In this document: in pieces, positions 26,617 to 35,983 of the stretch
How positions within the stretch are numbered: the first letter of the stretch is position 1
Layout: each line of letters starts with the position of its first letter
Origin: CAYZED01 sp964477445
GTDB lineage: Bacteria; Bacillota; Clostridia; Lutisporales; Lutisporaceae
Assembly (NCBI GenBank): GCA_964477445.1
Contig: CAYZED010000014.1
Location: 1 to 64,000, forward strand
Length of the DNA stretch: 64,000 bases
Direction of reading: 5' to 3'
Notes under the pieces: model-generated
Told to the model about the DNA's origin: nothing
What the model saw: only the letters and a program-made list of their open reading frames with translations
Databases searched by the model: none
Program-made: the position numbers and the translations under genes

Positions 26617-28128
26617 ATGAACTACAACGACTGTTTTGAGAAGTTAAGAAAGATAAATGACCAATTAAAATATTTTAAAACTATCGAATCACTTATGAAT
26701 TTGGATCAATGGTCGGCCATTCCAAAACAGGGAGCAGAGTATCGTAAAAAAGTTAGTGAATTTTTAACCGGTCAACAGTTTGATCTTATGACCTCGGACG
26801 AAGCAAAAATTATTGTGGATTACTTTGTTTCTTATGATTTGGAGAAGATAGAAGACTATGTAGAAAAGGGCTTGATTAGAAGTTTTCTATTTAGATACAA
26901 TTATATCTCACGAGTACCAAAGGAAAAGCTTCAAGAAGTAAGTGCATTTAAGAGTGTAACAGTGGGGAAATGGATTGAAGCAAAAGAAAAATCAGATTAT
27001 AGCATCTTCAAACCATTTCTTGAACAAGCTTTTAACCTAAAAAAGGAAATTGCAAGTTATATAGATCCGGGGAAATCACCTTTTGAAGTTTTAGTTAGCA
27101 TAACAGATGAGGGCATTTGTTATGATGGGGTGATAAAAGAGTTTGAAAAGATAAGAGTTGGAATAAAGGACTTATTGACAAAAATTAACAATAGCAGTGT
27201 TGTTATAGATAATTCTGTAGTCAAAAAAAATCTGGACCCTCAGTTAATTGAAGCTATGGCAAAAGAATTAATATTTGAGCTTGGGTATAATATTGAAAAG
27301 GGTGGTTTTGCCAAAGTGCCACACGCATTCTTTTCTTCTATAGGGCCTAAAGATGCACGAGTATCAGTCGACGCAAGGAACGAAATAGGTCTTCTGTTTA
27401 CATATATTCATGAAGCCGGGCATGCTATGTACGGTTATGGCGGAAGTGAAAAAACAAATAGCATGAATATGTTTGGCGGCAGTGAGGGAAGCTTTCATGA
27501 GGCTCAGGCAAGATTTTACGAGAATATTATAGGGAAAAGCTACGCATATTGGAAATATGCATACCCAAAACTTCAACAGAAATTTGATGAATTTAAAGAC
27601 ATATCTCTGGATAGCTTCTATAAGGCAATAAATAGAGTTCAACCGAGCTTGAAAAGAATTGTATCGGATGAGGTAACCTACAGTTTGCATCCAATAATAA
27701 GATTTGAATTGGAGAAAGAACTCTTCGATGGTAGTTTGAGTTTTGACGATTTACCAAAGGCATGGAATGACAAATATGAAGAATATCTTGGCATTAGGCC
27801 AACCAATGATGCAGAAGGTGTATTACAAGACATGCACTGGGCGGGTGATTATATTGGATACTTCCAAAGCTATACGCTAGGGAATATTTATGATGGTATG
27901 ATATTAAAGTCAATTTCAAGGGATATTCCTGATTTTTATAACAAAATTGAAAACGGAGAATTTCAAGCCATTTCTAATTGGTTTGAAAATAATATTTACT
28001 GTCATAGCAATTGTTTGACACCTTCAGAAATTATAAAAAATCTTACTGGGGAAGAGTTAAATTCAGATTACTTTTTAGAGTATTTACATGAAAAATATGG
28101 AAACTTATATGAATTTAACGCTAAATAA
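26617..28128 (+). CDS. M32 family metallocarboxypeptidase (1 of 2)
   Basis: This 503-aa carboxypeptidase of family M32 (Taq/Pfu carboxypeptidase type) removes C-terminal amino acids from peptides. The zinc site HEAGHAMYG has His at 265 and 269, the downstream glutamate region is SFHEAQARFYENIIG, and further family blocks are HPIIRFELE and YFQSYTLGNIY. The start at 26617 follows AAGGAG; a frame extension overlapping the previous gene is rejected. It is a paralogue of the gene at 34344-35858, of equal length. Confidence 0.92.
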   Translation: MNYNDCFEKLRKINDQLKYFKTIESLMNLDQWSAIPKQGAEYRKKVSEFLTGQQFDLMTSDEAKIIVDYFVSYDLEKIEDYVEKGLIRSFLFRYNYISRVPKEKLQEVSAFKSVTVGKWIEAKEKSDYSIFKPFLEQAFNLKKEIASYIDPGKSPFEVLVSITDEGICYDGVIKEFEKIRVGIKDLLTKINNSSVVIDNSVVKKNLDPQLIEAMAKELIFELGYNIEKGGFAKVPHAFFSSIGPKDARVSVDARNEIGLLFTYIHEAGHAMYGYGGSEKTNSMNMFGGSEGSFHEAQARFYENIIGKSYAYWKYAYPKLQQKFDEFKDISLDSFYKAINRVQPSLKRIVSDEVTYSLHPIIRFELEKELFDGSLSFDDLPKAWNDKYEEYLGIRPTNDAEGVLQDMHWAGDYIGYFQSYTLGNIYDGMILKSISRDIPDFYNKIENGEFQAISNWFENNIYCHSNCLTPSEIIKNLTGEELNSDYFLEYLHEKYGNLYEFNAK

Positions 28129-28174
28129 ATTTAACAATATTGAATTCGACAATTAGAATGCGAGGTGAAATAAC

Positions 28175-29872
28175 GTGAAGATCAAATCTGTCTTGGTTAG
28201 AAATCTAGCTGACGAAGTAGAAACATTTATAAATGCAATTCCGAATTTTAGTTTTGGGGGGTCTGATGGAGAGTATTGCATTAACAATAGATTTCCAGAC
28301 CTTTCAATAGTAGAGTTAAGAAAAAAAACAGTGGAATCTGAGCCTTACTTCTTAAGAATACAAGACTTAAAAAAAGATAGTAGCCTTTCAAATTATGACA
28401 TTTTGGCTTTAGAAGAATTAGAGGCTATTCTAAAATCTAGAATTTTCGCGACTTATACACCTATTAAGGAGGAATTCTACTATTTATCATTTGATATTAC
28501 ACCTTTCAGTTTCCCGCTTTTTTTTGGTTGGCAGGGGATGAGTACGCTACCTTGTGACACGAAAGAAAATGTAAAAAAACATATGGAACTGTTTAGTGAT
28601 TATCCTAGATTCATGAAACAATTAAAGACAAAGGTTGAGGAACAGGCTGCTAAAGGGATTTATCTTTATGCAGAAGCTATTTCAGGGGCAATAAAAAATC
28701 TGAAAAAATATGCCGTTGAGCCCCAAAATCACCCAGGGTATATGGGCAGAGAGGGCAGTGTTGCAACCAAAGAAGAAATAGCTGCTGAAGATTTATGCTA
28801 TATTGAAGCAAAAAAATATTTATTAGAAATAGTAGCATTCATTTCATCTGATGAATATAAGGCAAAAGCACCAAAAGGTATCGGACTTTTACAGTATGAT
28901 GGTGGACTTGAATACTATCGTTTTTTGAGAGAGTTTTATATTGGTTACGATTTAAGTGCGAAAGAATTACACGAAATTGGTAAGCGCGCTTTGGAAAAAA
29001 CATGTTTAAAACAAGAAGAAATTAGAACAGCTTTAGGTTTTGAGGGGAGTCATGAAGATTTCATTAGAAGCCTAAGAAAAAATGAAAGATTTTTTCCGAA
29101 AAGCGCTGAAAAAGTTTCTGAATTATTGAATAAGTTCGTGGATGATTATAAAAAAGCACTTCCTAAGTATTTTCACAAAATTCCTAAAACGCCATTCAAA
29201 ATTGAGAGATTACCTCTTGAACTAGAGGGAGTTATGGCATTCGGGTTCTATGAAGACTCAAATAAAAATCAAAATGAAGGAATTTATTATTTTAACGGTA
29301 GCGGACTAGGCGAGAAATGCCAAATCACTATGCCAGCGTTAATGGCGCACGAATTGTGCCATCATATTCAGCTTTGTACATCTCAAGAAGATTCCGAGCT
29401 TCATTCATTATTTAAGAAGAATGTTTCTATTAGTTTCCTTTACGGATGGGCCGGCTATGGTGAGTTGCTGTTCGAAGAGGAAGGCTTGTTTTCTGATTTG
29501 TATGACATATATGGAAGCCTAGAAACTGAAAAATTCATATGCACAAGATTGATAGTAGATACTGCTCTAAACGAAATAGGTTGGAAAAGAGGAGATGCTA
29601 AGGATTTTATGTTGTTACACACTTATATAACTCCTGAAATGGCTGATGCTGAGATATTAAGATATGCTACTGACTTTAATGCTCAATGTTTACCATATAA
29701 GTTTGGTAGGTTAAAAATGATCGAAATTAGAGATCGATATAAAGCAGCAAAAGGAAAAAGTTTTAATATAAAGGATTTCAATGAGTTAGTTTTGGGAGTT
29801 GGCTCAGTTCCATTGAACATACTTGAAAAATATATTGATAGGGAAATTGATAAAAGTAAGGCAAAAGTATAG
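28175..29872 (+). CDS. DUF885 protein with altered metal motif (paralogue 1)
   Basis: This 565-aa protein of the DUF885 (PF05960) family, putative zinc peptidases, starts at GTG 28175 after GAGGTG. It aligns along its whole length with the gene at 31536-33227, but the active site differs. Where the paralogue has the family HELLPGHHFQ, this one reads HELCHHIQ (His392), two residues shorter, creating a classical HExxH. Where the paralogue has SEGWAEYA, this one has LYGWAGYGE (Tyr423 for Glu). It may be inactive, or may use a gluzincin-like arrangement. The rest of the fold (NEGIYYFNGSGL, LNEIGWKRGDA, QCLPYKFG) is preserved, arguing against simple decay. Confidence 0.8.
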   Translation: MKIKSVLVRNLADEVETFINAIPNFSFGGSDGEYCINNRFPDLSIVELRKKTVESEPYFLRIQDLKKDSSLSNYDILALEELEAILKSRIFATYTPIKEEFYYLSFDITPFSFPLFFGWQGMSTLPCDTKENVKKHMELFSDYPRFMKQLKTKVEEQAAKGIYLYAEAISGAIKNLKKYAVEPQNHPGYMGREGSVATKEEIAAEDLCYIEAKKYLLEIVAFISSDEYKAKAPKGIGLLQYDGGLEYYRFLREFYIGYDLSAKELHEIGKRALEKTCLKQEEIRTALGFEGSHEDFIRSLRKNERFFPKSAEKVSELLNKFVDDYKKALPKYFHKIPKTPFKIERLPLELEGVMAFGFYEDSNKNQNEGIYYFNGSGLGEKCQITMPALMAHELCHHIQLCTSQEDSELHSLFKKNVSISFLYGWAGYGELLFEEEGLFSDLYDIYGSLETEKFICTRLIVDTALNEIGWKRGDAKDFMLLHTYITPEMADAEILRYATDFNAQCLPYKFGRLKMIEIRDRYKAAKGKSFNIKDFNELVLGVGSVPLNILEKYIDREIDKSKAKV

Positions 29873-29948
29873 TTTTCCGAATATTATAAATTTTCACAAA
29901 ATGGTATACTGGATGGTATAAATAAATATTTTGAGGAGGAATAATATT

Positions 29949-31502
29949 ATGGATTCAATATTCTCAGTAGTTTTTCTAGCCGGTTTCATATTAGTTGTGA
30001 TTGCCATGTTAATTCAAAATGTTTACATTAACAAAAGTTCAATAAACGTGACAAAAAGAATAAAAGAGTTAGTTGAAGGACAAATTAACATCGTTTTGAA
30101 GATGGGAAGACTAAAAGTTTTTAATAGGGTTTTAAATCAGTTTAATTTATTTGCAAAACAGGTTAGGAAACTATTATATACACTTCAATATTCACTTTGG
30201 ACTACCGAAAGCATTTCAAGTAAACTCGATTTACAGGCAAATCAGTTGAGAAGTTCAGCAGTTGAAATAGCGAAAACAATTGAGAGTGTTGCTGAAGCTA
30301 CGAATCATCAAGTAGAAGCAGCAACTGATCTTCAGAGGCAGATTGAAGCAATAGCAGACCAAAGTAGCAGCATTCGAGATAATGCAGCTACAAGCCATAG
30401 TATTGTTACGGAAGCAGGGGTAATAATCACTGATAGTAATAAAATGTTGGTAGAAATTAGTTCAAAACTTAATTCATTAGAAGAATTTAATTCTAGTGTC
30501 ACTAAAAAGGTAAATCTACTAAATGATATTACCAAAGAGATAAATATTATTGTAGGGAATATTAAAAGCGTAGCAGGTCAAACCAACATGCTCGCTTTAA
30601 ATGCATCTATTGAAGCGGCTAGAGCAGGAGACGCTGGGAAAGGATTTGCGGTGGTTGCGAATGAAGTTGGTAAACTCGCTTTCCAATCATCTGATTCAGC
30701 AAAAAGCACAGAAGAATTGCTAAGCAAAATCGTTCTTGGTTTAAATGATTTGAAAGAAGAGATTAATCATGAAGCAGTTTTAATTAAGGATAATGTTGAT
30801 TTCGCGAAACAAACAATTGGTAATGCTGATGCCATAAAAAAAGCACTAATTGATAGTATGGATTCGACAGAAAAGATTCGCTCTTTAACTGATCAACAGT
30901 TTGAAAAAATCACGGGAATTACAAGTACTTTTGCAGCATTAAATGACACTACACAATCAAACGCGGCGGTTTCTCAAGAAGTTACGGCTTCAGTAGAAGA
31001 ACAATTGTCAATAATTGAAACAATCGCATCATCCACCGCTGAATTAGGAACAAGTGTCAATAATACCAGAAAAACAGTGTTTGAATTTACAGCTAATTTT
31101 AAAATGACAGATGAAATTAATAAGAAATTAGAAAAAGAGAAAAGCGAAATATTGGTTTACTGCGAAAATGCAGATCGTTTATTTAATTCTGAGAGTGAAA
31201 CAGAAGAGTATTTAAAAGAGATAGTTAAAGAAAAGCCATTTTACGAGGAGCTATGGGTTATTGATGAAAGCGGAACCTATTATGCAACTTGCTCAGCTAA
31301 TCCGGATGCCGTTTACGAAAAAACACCAGGTATTTTTGCGGCTGCGGAATTCTTCCTAGACGCAAAAAATGGGAAGACGACTTCTACTCCGCCGAATATT
31401 TCCGGAACGACGTATAATTATGGCGTTTGGTATTTCGCTCCAATAAAGATTAAGGGAGAATTTAAGGGAATAATTGGAGTTTTGATATCGCTGGCGTTTT
31501 GA
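29949..31502 (+). CDS. Methyl-accepting chemotaxis protein with C-terminal sensor-like domain
   Basis: This 517-aa chemoreceptor has one membrane helix at about residues 4-26 and no periplasmic ligand domain. A long coiled-coil signalling domain has the conserved tip GQTNMLALNASIEAARAG followed by GFAVVANEVGKLA. After the coiled coil, residues ~405-517 form a PAS/Cache-like domain (ELWVIDESGTYYATCSA ... YGVWYFAPIKIKGEFKGIIG), which must be cytosolic. A sensor after the signalling hairpin is unusual. It starts at ATG 29949 after GAGGAGG. It lies between the two DUF885 genes in a peptide-degradation series, which suggests sensing of peptides or amino acids; that is inference. Confidence 0.88.
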   Translation: MDSIFSVVFLAGFILVVIAMLIQNVYINKSSINVTKRIKELVEGQINIVLKMGRLKVFNRVLNQFNLFAKQVRKLLYTLQYSLWTTESISSKLDLQANQLRSSAVEIAKTIESVAEATNHQVEAATDLQRQIEAIADQSSSIRDNAATSHSIVTEAGVIITDSNKMLVEISSKLNSLEEFNSSVTKKVNLLNDITKEINIIVGNIKSVAGQTNMLALNASIEAARAGDAGKGFAVVANEVGKLAFQSSDSAKSTEELLSKIVLGLNDLKEEINHEAVLIKDNVDFAKQTIGNADAIKKALIDSMDSTEKIRSLTDQQFEKITGITSTFAALNDTTQSNAAVSQEVTASVEEQLSIIETIASSTAELGTSVNNTRKTVFEFTANFKMTDEINKKLEKEKSEILVYCENADRLFNSESETEEYLKEIVKEKPFYEELWVIDESGTYYATCSANPDAVYEKTPGIFAAAEFFLDAKNGKTTSTPPNISGTTYNYGVWYFAPIKIKGEFKGIIGVLISLAF

Positions 31503-31535
31503 TTAGAATATTTTAAAAATAATTGGAGGTATTTA

Positions 31536-33227
31536 ATGAGGATTAAAAACAAAAATCTTGTTAGTGTAGTGGATAAGGTCTATAAATATTGCGAAGAAAA
31601 TCCTAGTTTTAATAATTTATCAAAAGGTAAATACACAAAAGTAAATAAATTTCCTGATATGTCTTATGAGGCTTTGATAGAGAACAAAAAATTAGGGGAA
31701 AGAATAATAGAGGAGATTAGACAGATAAAAGAAGACGAAAAACTATCTAATTACGATGACCTCGCAGCAGATGTTACTTCGTACTTTGTTAAATATTTAA
31801 TGTTCCCTGAGAGCATAGAAATGGATGAATACTATTATTTAACTTTCAACATAACAGCCTATAATTGTATGTTAGCTCTTATTTGGAATGATCTCAGTTT
31901 ATTTGATGTAAGCACAGAAGATAATGTAAAAAAACATATCGAACTCGTAAAAGATTTTGTTAGTTTCACAAAAAATTTAAGAGATAAAACATTCAAACAG
32001 AAAGAAATGGGAATATATTTCTTTTCTTTTGCATTAGATAGCGCGATTGGCTTAATGAAGAATTTAGCCATTGATGACTACAACAAACACCCTCTTTGTA
32101 TTAAGAAAGAAGGCAGTGTGGCTACGGATGAACAGATTAGTATTGAAAAAGAGTATATTATTGAAGCAAACAAAAATTTCTTAGAAATTGCTGAATTATT
32201 AGATTCTAAAGAGTATCGGGAGCGCGCACCTATAAATCCAGGTTGGGGTCAATTCAGTAAGGGCTTGGAATATTATAAGGCATGTAGAATTAATCATTTA
32301 AGTTACGATATAGAAGCGAAAGATCTACATGAATTAGGCAAAAGACTACTAGCTGAAACACTAGAGAAACAAGGGGAATTAAGAAAGAAGCTTGGATTTG
32401 ATTGTTCACATGATGAGTTTTTATTAAAGTTAAAGGGAAATGAAAGATTTTATCCGAAAGAAGCAGAAAAAATCGGTGAAATGATGAACGCTTTCAGGGA
32501 CAAAATTGATAGTGAGTTAGATCGATATTTTAATGAAAAAATTACGGCACCTTGTGTGGCAAAGCGGCTTGCTTTGAATTTGGAACCAGTTATGACTTTT
32601 GGATTTTTTACGGGCTCAAAAGCACGCGGAGAAGAAGGCGTTTATTATTATAATGGATCAGGACTTGAAGAAAAATGTCAAATAAATATTCCGTTCATAG
32701 TTTCACATGAATTGTTGCCAGGGCACCACTTCCAAGCATCTGTTGTTCTTGAAAGTGAAACATTGCATCCTTTGTTTCAAAAAATGTTTACCACATGTTA
32801 TTCCGAAGGATGGGCCGAATATGCAGCATCTTTGGTTGAAGAAATGGGGCTATTCAGAGACGAATTTGATGAATATGGAAAGCTAGAGATGGACAAATTT
32901 ATTTGTGTAAGAATGGTTGTAGATACAGGCTTGAATGAATTAGGATGGACACTCAAAGAAGCTGAGGATTATATTCTAGAAAACACTTTCGCTACGCCAC
33001 AGATGGCAAAAACAGAGGCAATTAGATATGCGGCATTGCTTCCAGCACAATGTATACCTTATAAATATGGAAGCGTAAAAATGGCAGAACTACGAAAAAG
33101 ATTTGAAGAAAAAAGAGCCTCGAAATTTGACATCAAAGAATTCCATTCTCTTGTTCTAGGAGTCGGGAATGTTCCTATGGCACTTTTAGAGAAATATGTT
33201 GAAAGATATATGGTGGAAAATGAATAA
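31536..33227 (+). CDS. DUF885 family putative zinc peptidase (paralogue 2)
   Basis: This 563-aa DUF885 protein has the full family motifs: SHELLPGHHFQ (His391, HExxPGHH) and YSEGWAEYAASLVEE, plus YYYNGSGLEEKCQINIP and QCIPYKYGSVKM. Members are thought to be metallopeptidases, sometimes lipoproteins, but this one has no signal peptide, so it acts in the cytosol. The ribosome site is GGAGG. The next gene starts inside its last codons. Confidence 0.85.
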   Translation: MRIKNKNLVSVVDKVYKYCEENPSFNNLSKGKYTKVNKFPDMSYEALIENKKLGERIIEEIRQIKEDEKLSNYDDLAADVTSYFVKYLMFPESIEMDEYYYLTFNITAYNCMLALIWNDLSLFDVSTEDNVKKHIELVKDFVSFTKNLRDKTFKQKEMGIYFFSFALDSAIGLMKNLAIDDYNKHPLCIKKEGSVATDEQISIEKEYIIEANKNFLEIAELLDSKEYRERAPINPGWGQFSKGLEYYKACRINHLSYDIEAKDLHELGKRLLAETLEKQGELRKKLGFDCSHDEFLLKLKGNERFYPKEAEKIGEMMNAFRDKIDSELDRYFNEKITAPCVAKRLALNLEPVMTFGFFTGSKARGEEGVYYYNGSGLEEKCQINIPFIVSHELLPGHHFQASVVLESETLHPLFQKMFTTCYSEGWAEYAASLVEEMGLFRDEFDEYGKLEMDKFICVRMVVDTGLNELGWTLKEAEDYILENTFATPQMAKTEAIRYAALLPAQCIPYKYGSVKMAELRKRFEEKRASKFDIKEFHSLVLGVGNVPMALLEKYVERYMVENE

Positions 33228-34230
33228 TAAGCCATTAAAAGTTGGAGAACTAACAGCAGAAGTTGGAGAAAAAAAGCAAGGATATATTAATATTCTAGAT
33301 ACCGGTTTAAAAATCCCAATTACATTAATAAATGGTATTGGTAAGCACAATATAAATAATGTACAGAATGAAAATAACCATAATGAAGATTCTAGCCCGA
33401 AAACTGTGGTCATTACATCAGGAATACACGGAGGAGAATACACAGGTATAGAAACTTCAATTAGATTAGCAAAGGAACTGCAGCCAGAGGATGTAAACGG
33501 GAAATTGATAATTGTTCATCCTGTAAATACTACTTCATTTTTCAAAAAGAATCAGTATGTAGTGCCATTGGATGGTAAGAATCTAAATAGGACTTTTCCA
33601 GGAAAAGAAGATGGCTCTGTCGCGGACAAAATCTCTTATATAATTACTAATGAAATGTATGCTCAGGCTGATTTTGTTATTGATTTACACGGTGGGGATT
33701 TACACGAGGATCTAGAACCTTTTGTCGCATATGCTTCAAATGTAAAAGAAGAAATTGTTTGTGCATCTAAAGATGCAGCGCGATTTTTGGGCATAAAATA
33801 TATAGTTGGAGTACCTTCGACAAATTCCAGTTTCGGAGCAGCAGCACAAATGGGGATACCCGCGTTGTTAGCTGAAATTGGTGGACGTGGAGAATGGACA
33901 GAAAAAGAAGTTGAAAGATATTTAGAAGGTGTGAATAATCTTTTAATGTATTTACGGGTTCTTGATGGAAATGCTAAGAAAAACCATGAAGAACTAATTG
34001 AATTAAAGGAGTTTATAAGTGATAATGCGGCAGAAAGTGGCTGTTGGTATCCATTTGTTAAGAAGAGTGATATACTTAAAAAAGGTGAAAAAATTGGCGA
34101 AATTAGAGATTTCTTCTCAAACGTTTTAGCAGAACATTTTTCTGAAGCAGATGGCGTTGCACTATATATAGTAAAAACTTTATCCATTAATGAGGGTGAC
34201 CCAATCTACTCAATCGGCAAATTGAGTTAA
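33220..34230 (+). CDS. Succinylglutamate desuccinylase/aspartoacylase (M14-like) family protein
   Basis: This 336-aa zinc-dependent deacylase or carboxypeptidase of the AstE/AspA family has zinc ligands in GIHGGEYTGIE (His and Glu) and in DFVIDLHGGDLHED (His), with LNRTFPG giving the substrate arginine region and AEIGGRGEW the general-base Glu. The start at ATG 33220 overlaps the stop of the DUF885 gene by 8 bases, implying translational coupling; an in-frame ATG at 33196 is less likely. It probably cleaves N-acyl amino acids or small peptides. Confidence 0.85.
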   Translation: MNNKPLKVGELTAEVGEKKQGYINILDTGLKIPITLINGIGKHNINNVQNENNHNEDSSPKTVVITSGIHGGEYTGIETSIRLAKELQPEDVNGKLIIVHPVNTTSFFKKNQYVVPLDGKNLNRTFPGKEDGSVADKISYIITNEMYAQADFVIDLHGGDLHEDLEPFVAYASNVKEEIVCASKDAARFLGIKYIVGVPSTNSSFGAAAQMGIPALLAEIGGRGEWTEKEVERYLEGVNNLLMYLRVLDGNAKKNHEELIELKEFISDNAAESGCWYPFVKKSDILKKGEKIGEIRDFFSNVLAEHFSEADGVALYIVKTLSINEGDPIYSIGKLS

Positions 34231-34343
34231 TAAACTAGTAAATAAAAGTTTACAAAATGAATACATCTGTTTACAAAAATTTATTGAATGCATATAAAAA
34301 ATGTAATATTATTAAAATTAAGAAGGAATTTATGGTGAAAAGA

Positions 34344-35858
34344 ATGAATTATGAAATTGCGTTAGAGAGCTTAAAAAAAATTAATAATGAAATGGGTTAC
34401 ATAAGAGCACTGGCAATGTTTTTCATGTGGGACCAATATGTTGGGCTTCCTGTAGAGGGAACAGCTTATAGAGTACAAATCCAAAATTATATTTCTTCAA
34501 GGAGTTCAGAACTTATTAATGCAGAAGAAACTAAAAGATTAGCTGAGTATTTCTCTGGGATTGATCTAAAAAACATCGAAAATGTAATCGATAGAGCTAT
34601 TATAAGATCGTTTTTATATAAATATAAATACACTGTTAATGTACCACTTGAAAAAATGAAAAAACTGACAAAACTACAAACTGAATCTCAAGGGAATTGG
34701 ATGAAGGCCAGGGCCGAAAATAATTATAGTATTTTTGAACCAAGTTTAAAAGCAGTTTTTGAGCTGAAAATGGAAATGGCTTCAGAAATTGATAAAACAA
34801 AGACACCTTTTGAGATTATGGTAGATGAGAGCGATGAGGAACTTAATCTTGAAGAAGTAAACCGTGAGTTTGATAAAATAAAATACGCGGTTAAGGAACT
34901 CATGATAAAAATAAAATCATCAAACGTAACTGTTGATGACAGTTTCTTTGATAAAGAATTTGATCAAGACGAACTATTTGATTTTGTTAAATTTGTATGC
35001 GAAAAAACAGGATATGATATTAATCGTGGTGCGTATGGAAAAGCGCCTCATCCATTTACGATTATGGTTGGGCCTAAAGATGCGAGAATTACGGTTAACC
35101 TTAGTTCATATAAAGGTGCTGTTACAGCAGCGGTTCATGAAGCTGGGCATGCTATGTACGGTTATAGAGGCAATGACGAAGTTAACGACTCAAATCTCTG
35201 GGGTGGCGTTCCAGGCGGGTTTCATGAAGCTCAGTCGAGATTTTATGAGAACATCATCGGAAAGAGTAAAGCGTTTTGGGAATGTTTCTATCCTGAAGCA
35301 CAGAAAAGATTCAAACAATTTGAGGGTGTTTCGCTAGATGAATACTACAGAGCTATAAATAAGAGTCAAGCATCACTTAAGAGAATATTGGCAGATGAAA
35401 TTTCATACAATTTACATCCTATTATTAGATTTGAGCTTGAGCAAGAATTAATGAGTGGAAAAATTGAGTTCAAAGATTTAGCAAATGCATGGAATGACAA
35501 ATATTTTGAATATTTAGGTATGAGACCTGAAAATGATAATGACGGAATTCTACAGGATATTCATTGGTCCGTCGGTATGTTTGGATACTTCCAGAGCTAT
35601 ACACTTGGGAATATTTATGGTGGTCAAATTAGAAATGCACTTATCAAAGCAGTTCCAAATGTTTATGAAGAGATAGCTAAAGGAAACTTTGAGCCGCTTA
35701 ATTCTTGGATGACCGAAAATGTACATCAATATGGTAATACTTATACAGCAGGAGAATTAATAAGAAGAATTACTGGAGAGGGACTTAATGCGGATTATTT
35801 CATTCAATATTTAAACGAAAAATATAACGACATATATAATCTAAATGCTAATAATTAA
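34344..35858 (+). CDS. M32 family metallocarboxypeptidase (2 of 2)
   Basis: This 504-aa M32 carboxypeptidase has HEAGHAMYG (His 265 and 269), GFHEAQSRFYENIIG, HPIIRFELE and YFQSYTLGNIY. The start at 34344 gives the same N terminus and the same position for HExxH as in the first copy; ATG 34332, which has a close AAGGA, is an alternative, and the frame runs back to 34257. The two M32 copies flank the chemoreceptor/DUF885 group, as if an ancestral set had been duplicated and rearranged. Confidence 0.9.
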   Translation: MNYEIALESLKKINNEMGYIRALAMFFMWDQYVGLPVEGTAYRVQIQNYISSRSSELINAEETKRLAEYFSGIDLKNIENVIDRAIIRSFLYKYKYTVNVPLEKMKKLTKLQTESQGNWMKARAENNYSIFEPSLKAVFELKMEMASEIDKTKTPFEIMVDESDEELNLEEVNREFDKIKYAVKELMIKIKSSNVTVDDSFFDKEFDQDELFDFVKFVCEKTGYDINRGAYGKAPHPFTIMVGPKDARITVNLSSYKGAVTAAVHEAGHAMYGYRGNDEVNDSNLWGGVPGGFHEAQSRFYENIIGKSKAFWECFYPEAQKRFKQFEGVSLDEYYRAINKSQASLKRILADEISYNLHPIIRFELEQELMSGKIEFKDLANAWNDKYFEYLGMRPENDNDGILQDIHWSVGMFGYFQSYTLGNIYGGQIRNALIKAVPNVYEEIAKGNFEPLNSWMTENVHQYGNTYTAGELIRRITGEGLNADYFIQYLNEKYNDIYNLNANN

Positions 35859-35909
35859 TTATCTGAGAAAAGAACTTGTAAATATTTTATCTCAATTTGT
35901 GGTATTATG

Positions 35910-35939
35910 TTGATTAAGTTATATATTTCTGAGTATAAT
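35910..35939 (+). promoter_or_regulatory. Promoter of the peptide transporter operon
   Basis: TTGATT (35910-35915), an 18-base spacer and TATAAT (35934-35939) lie 44 bases before the permease start. Confidence 0.7.
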
Positions 35940-35983
35940 GTTAAAGTCTTATTAAAGTATTATTTTCCAAAGGAGATGAAAGG

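Noticed and set aside
34257..34343. N-terminal extension of the second M32 gene
   Set aside because: The extension has no ribosome site and does not align with the paralogue, which starts at the equivalent of 34344.
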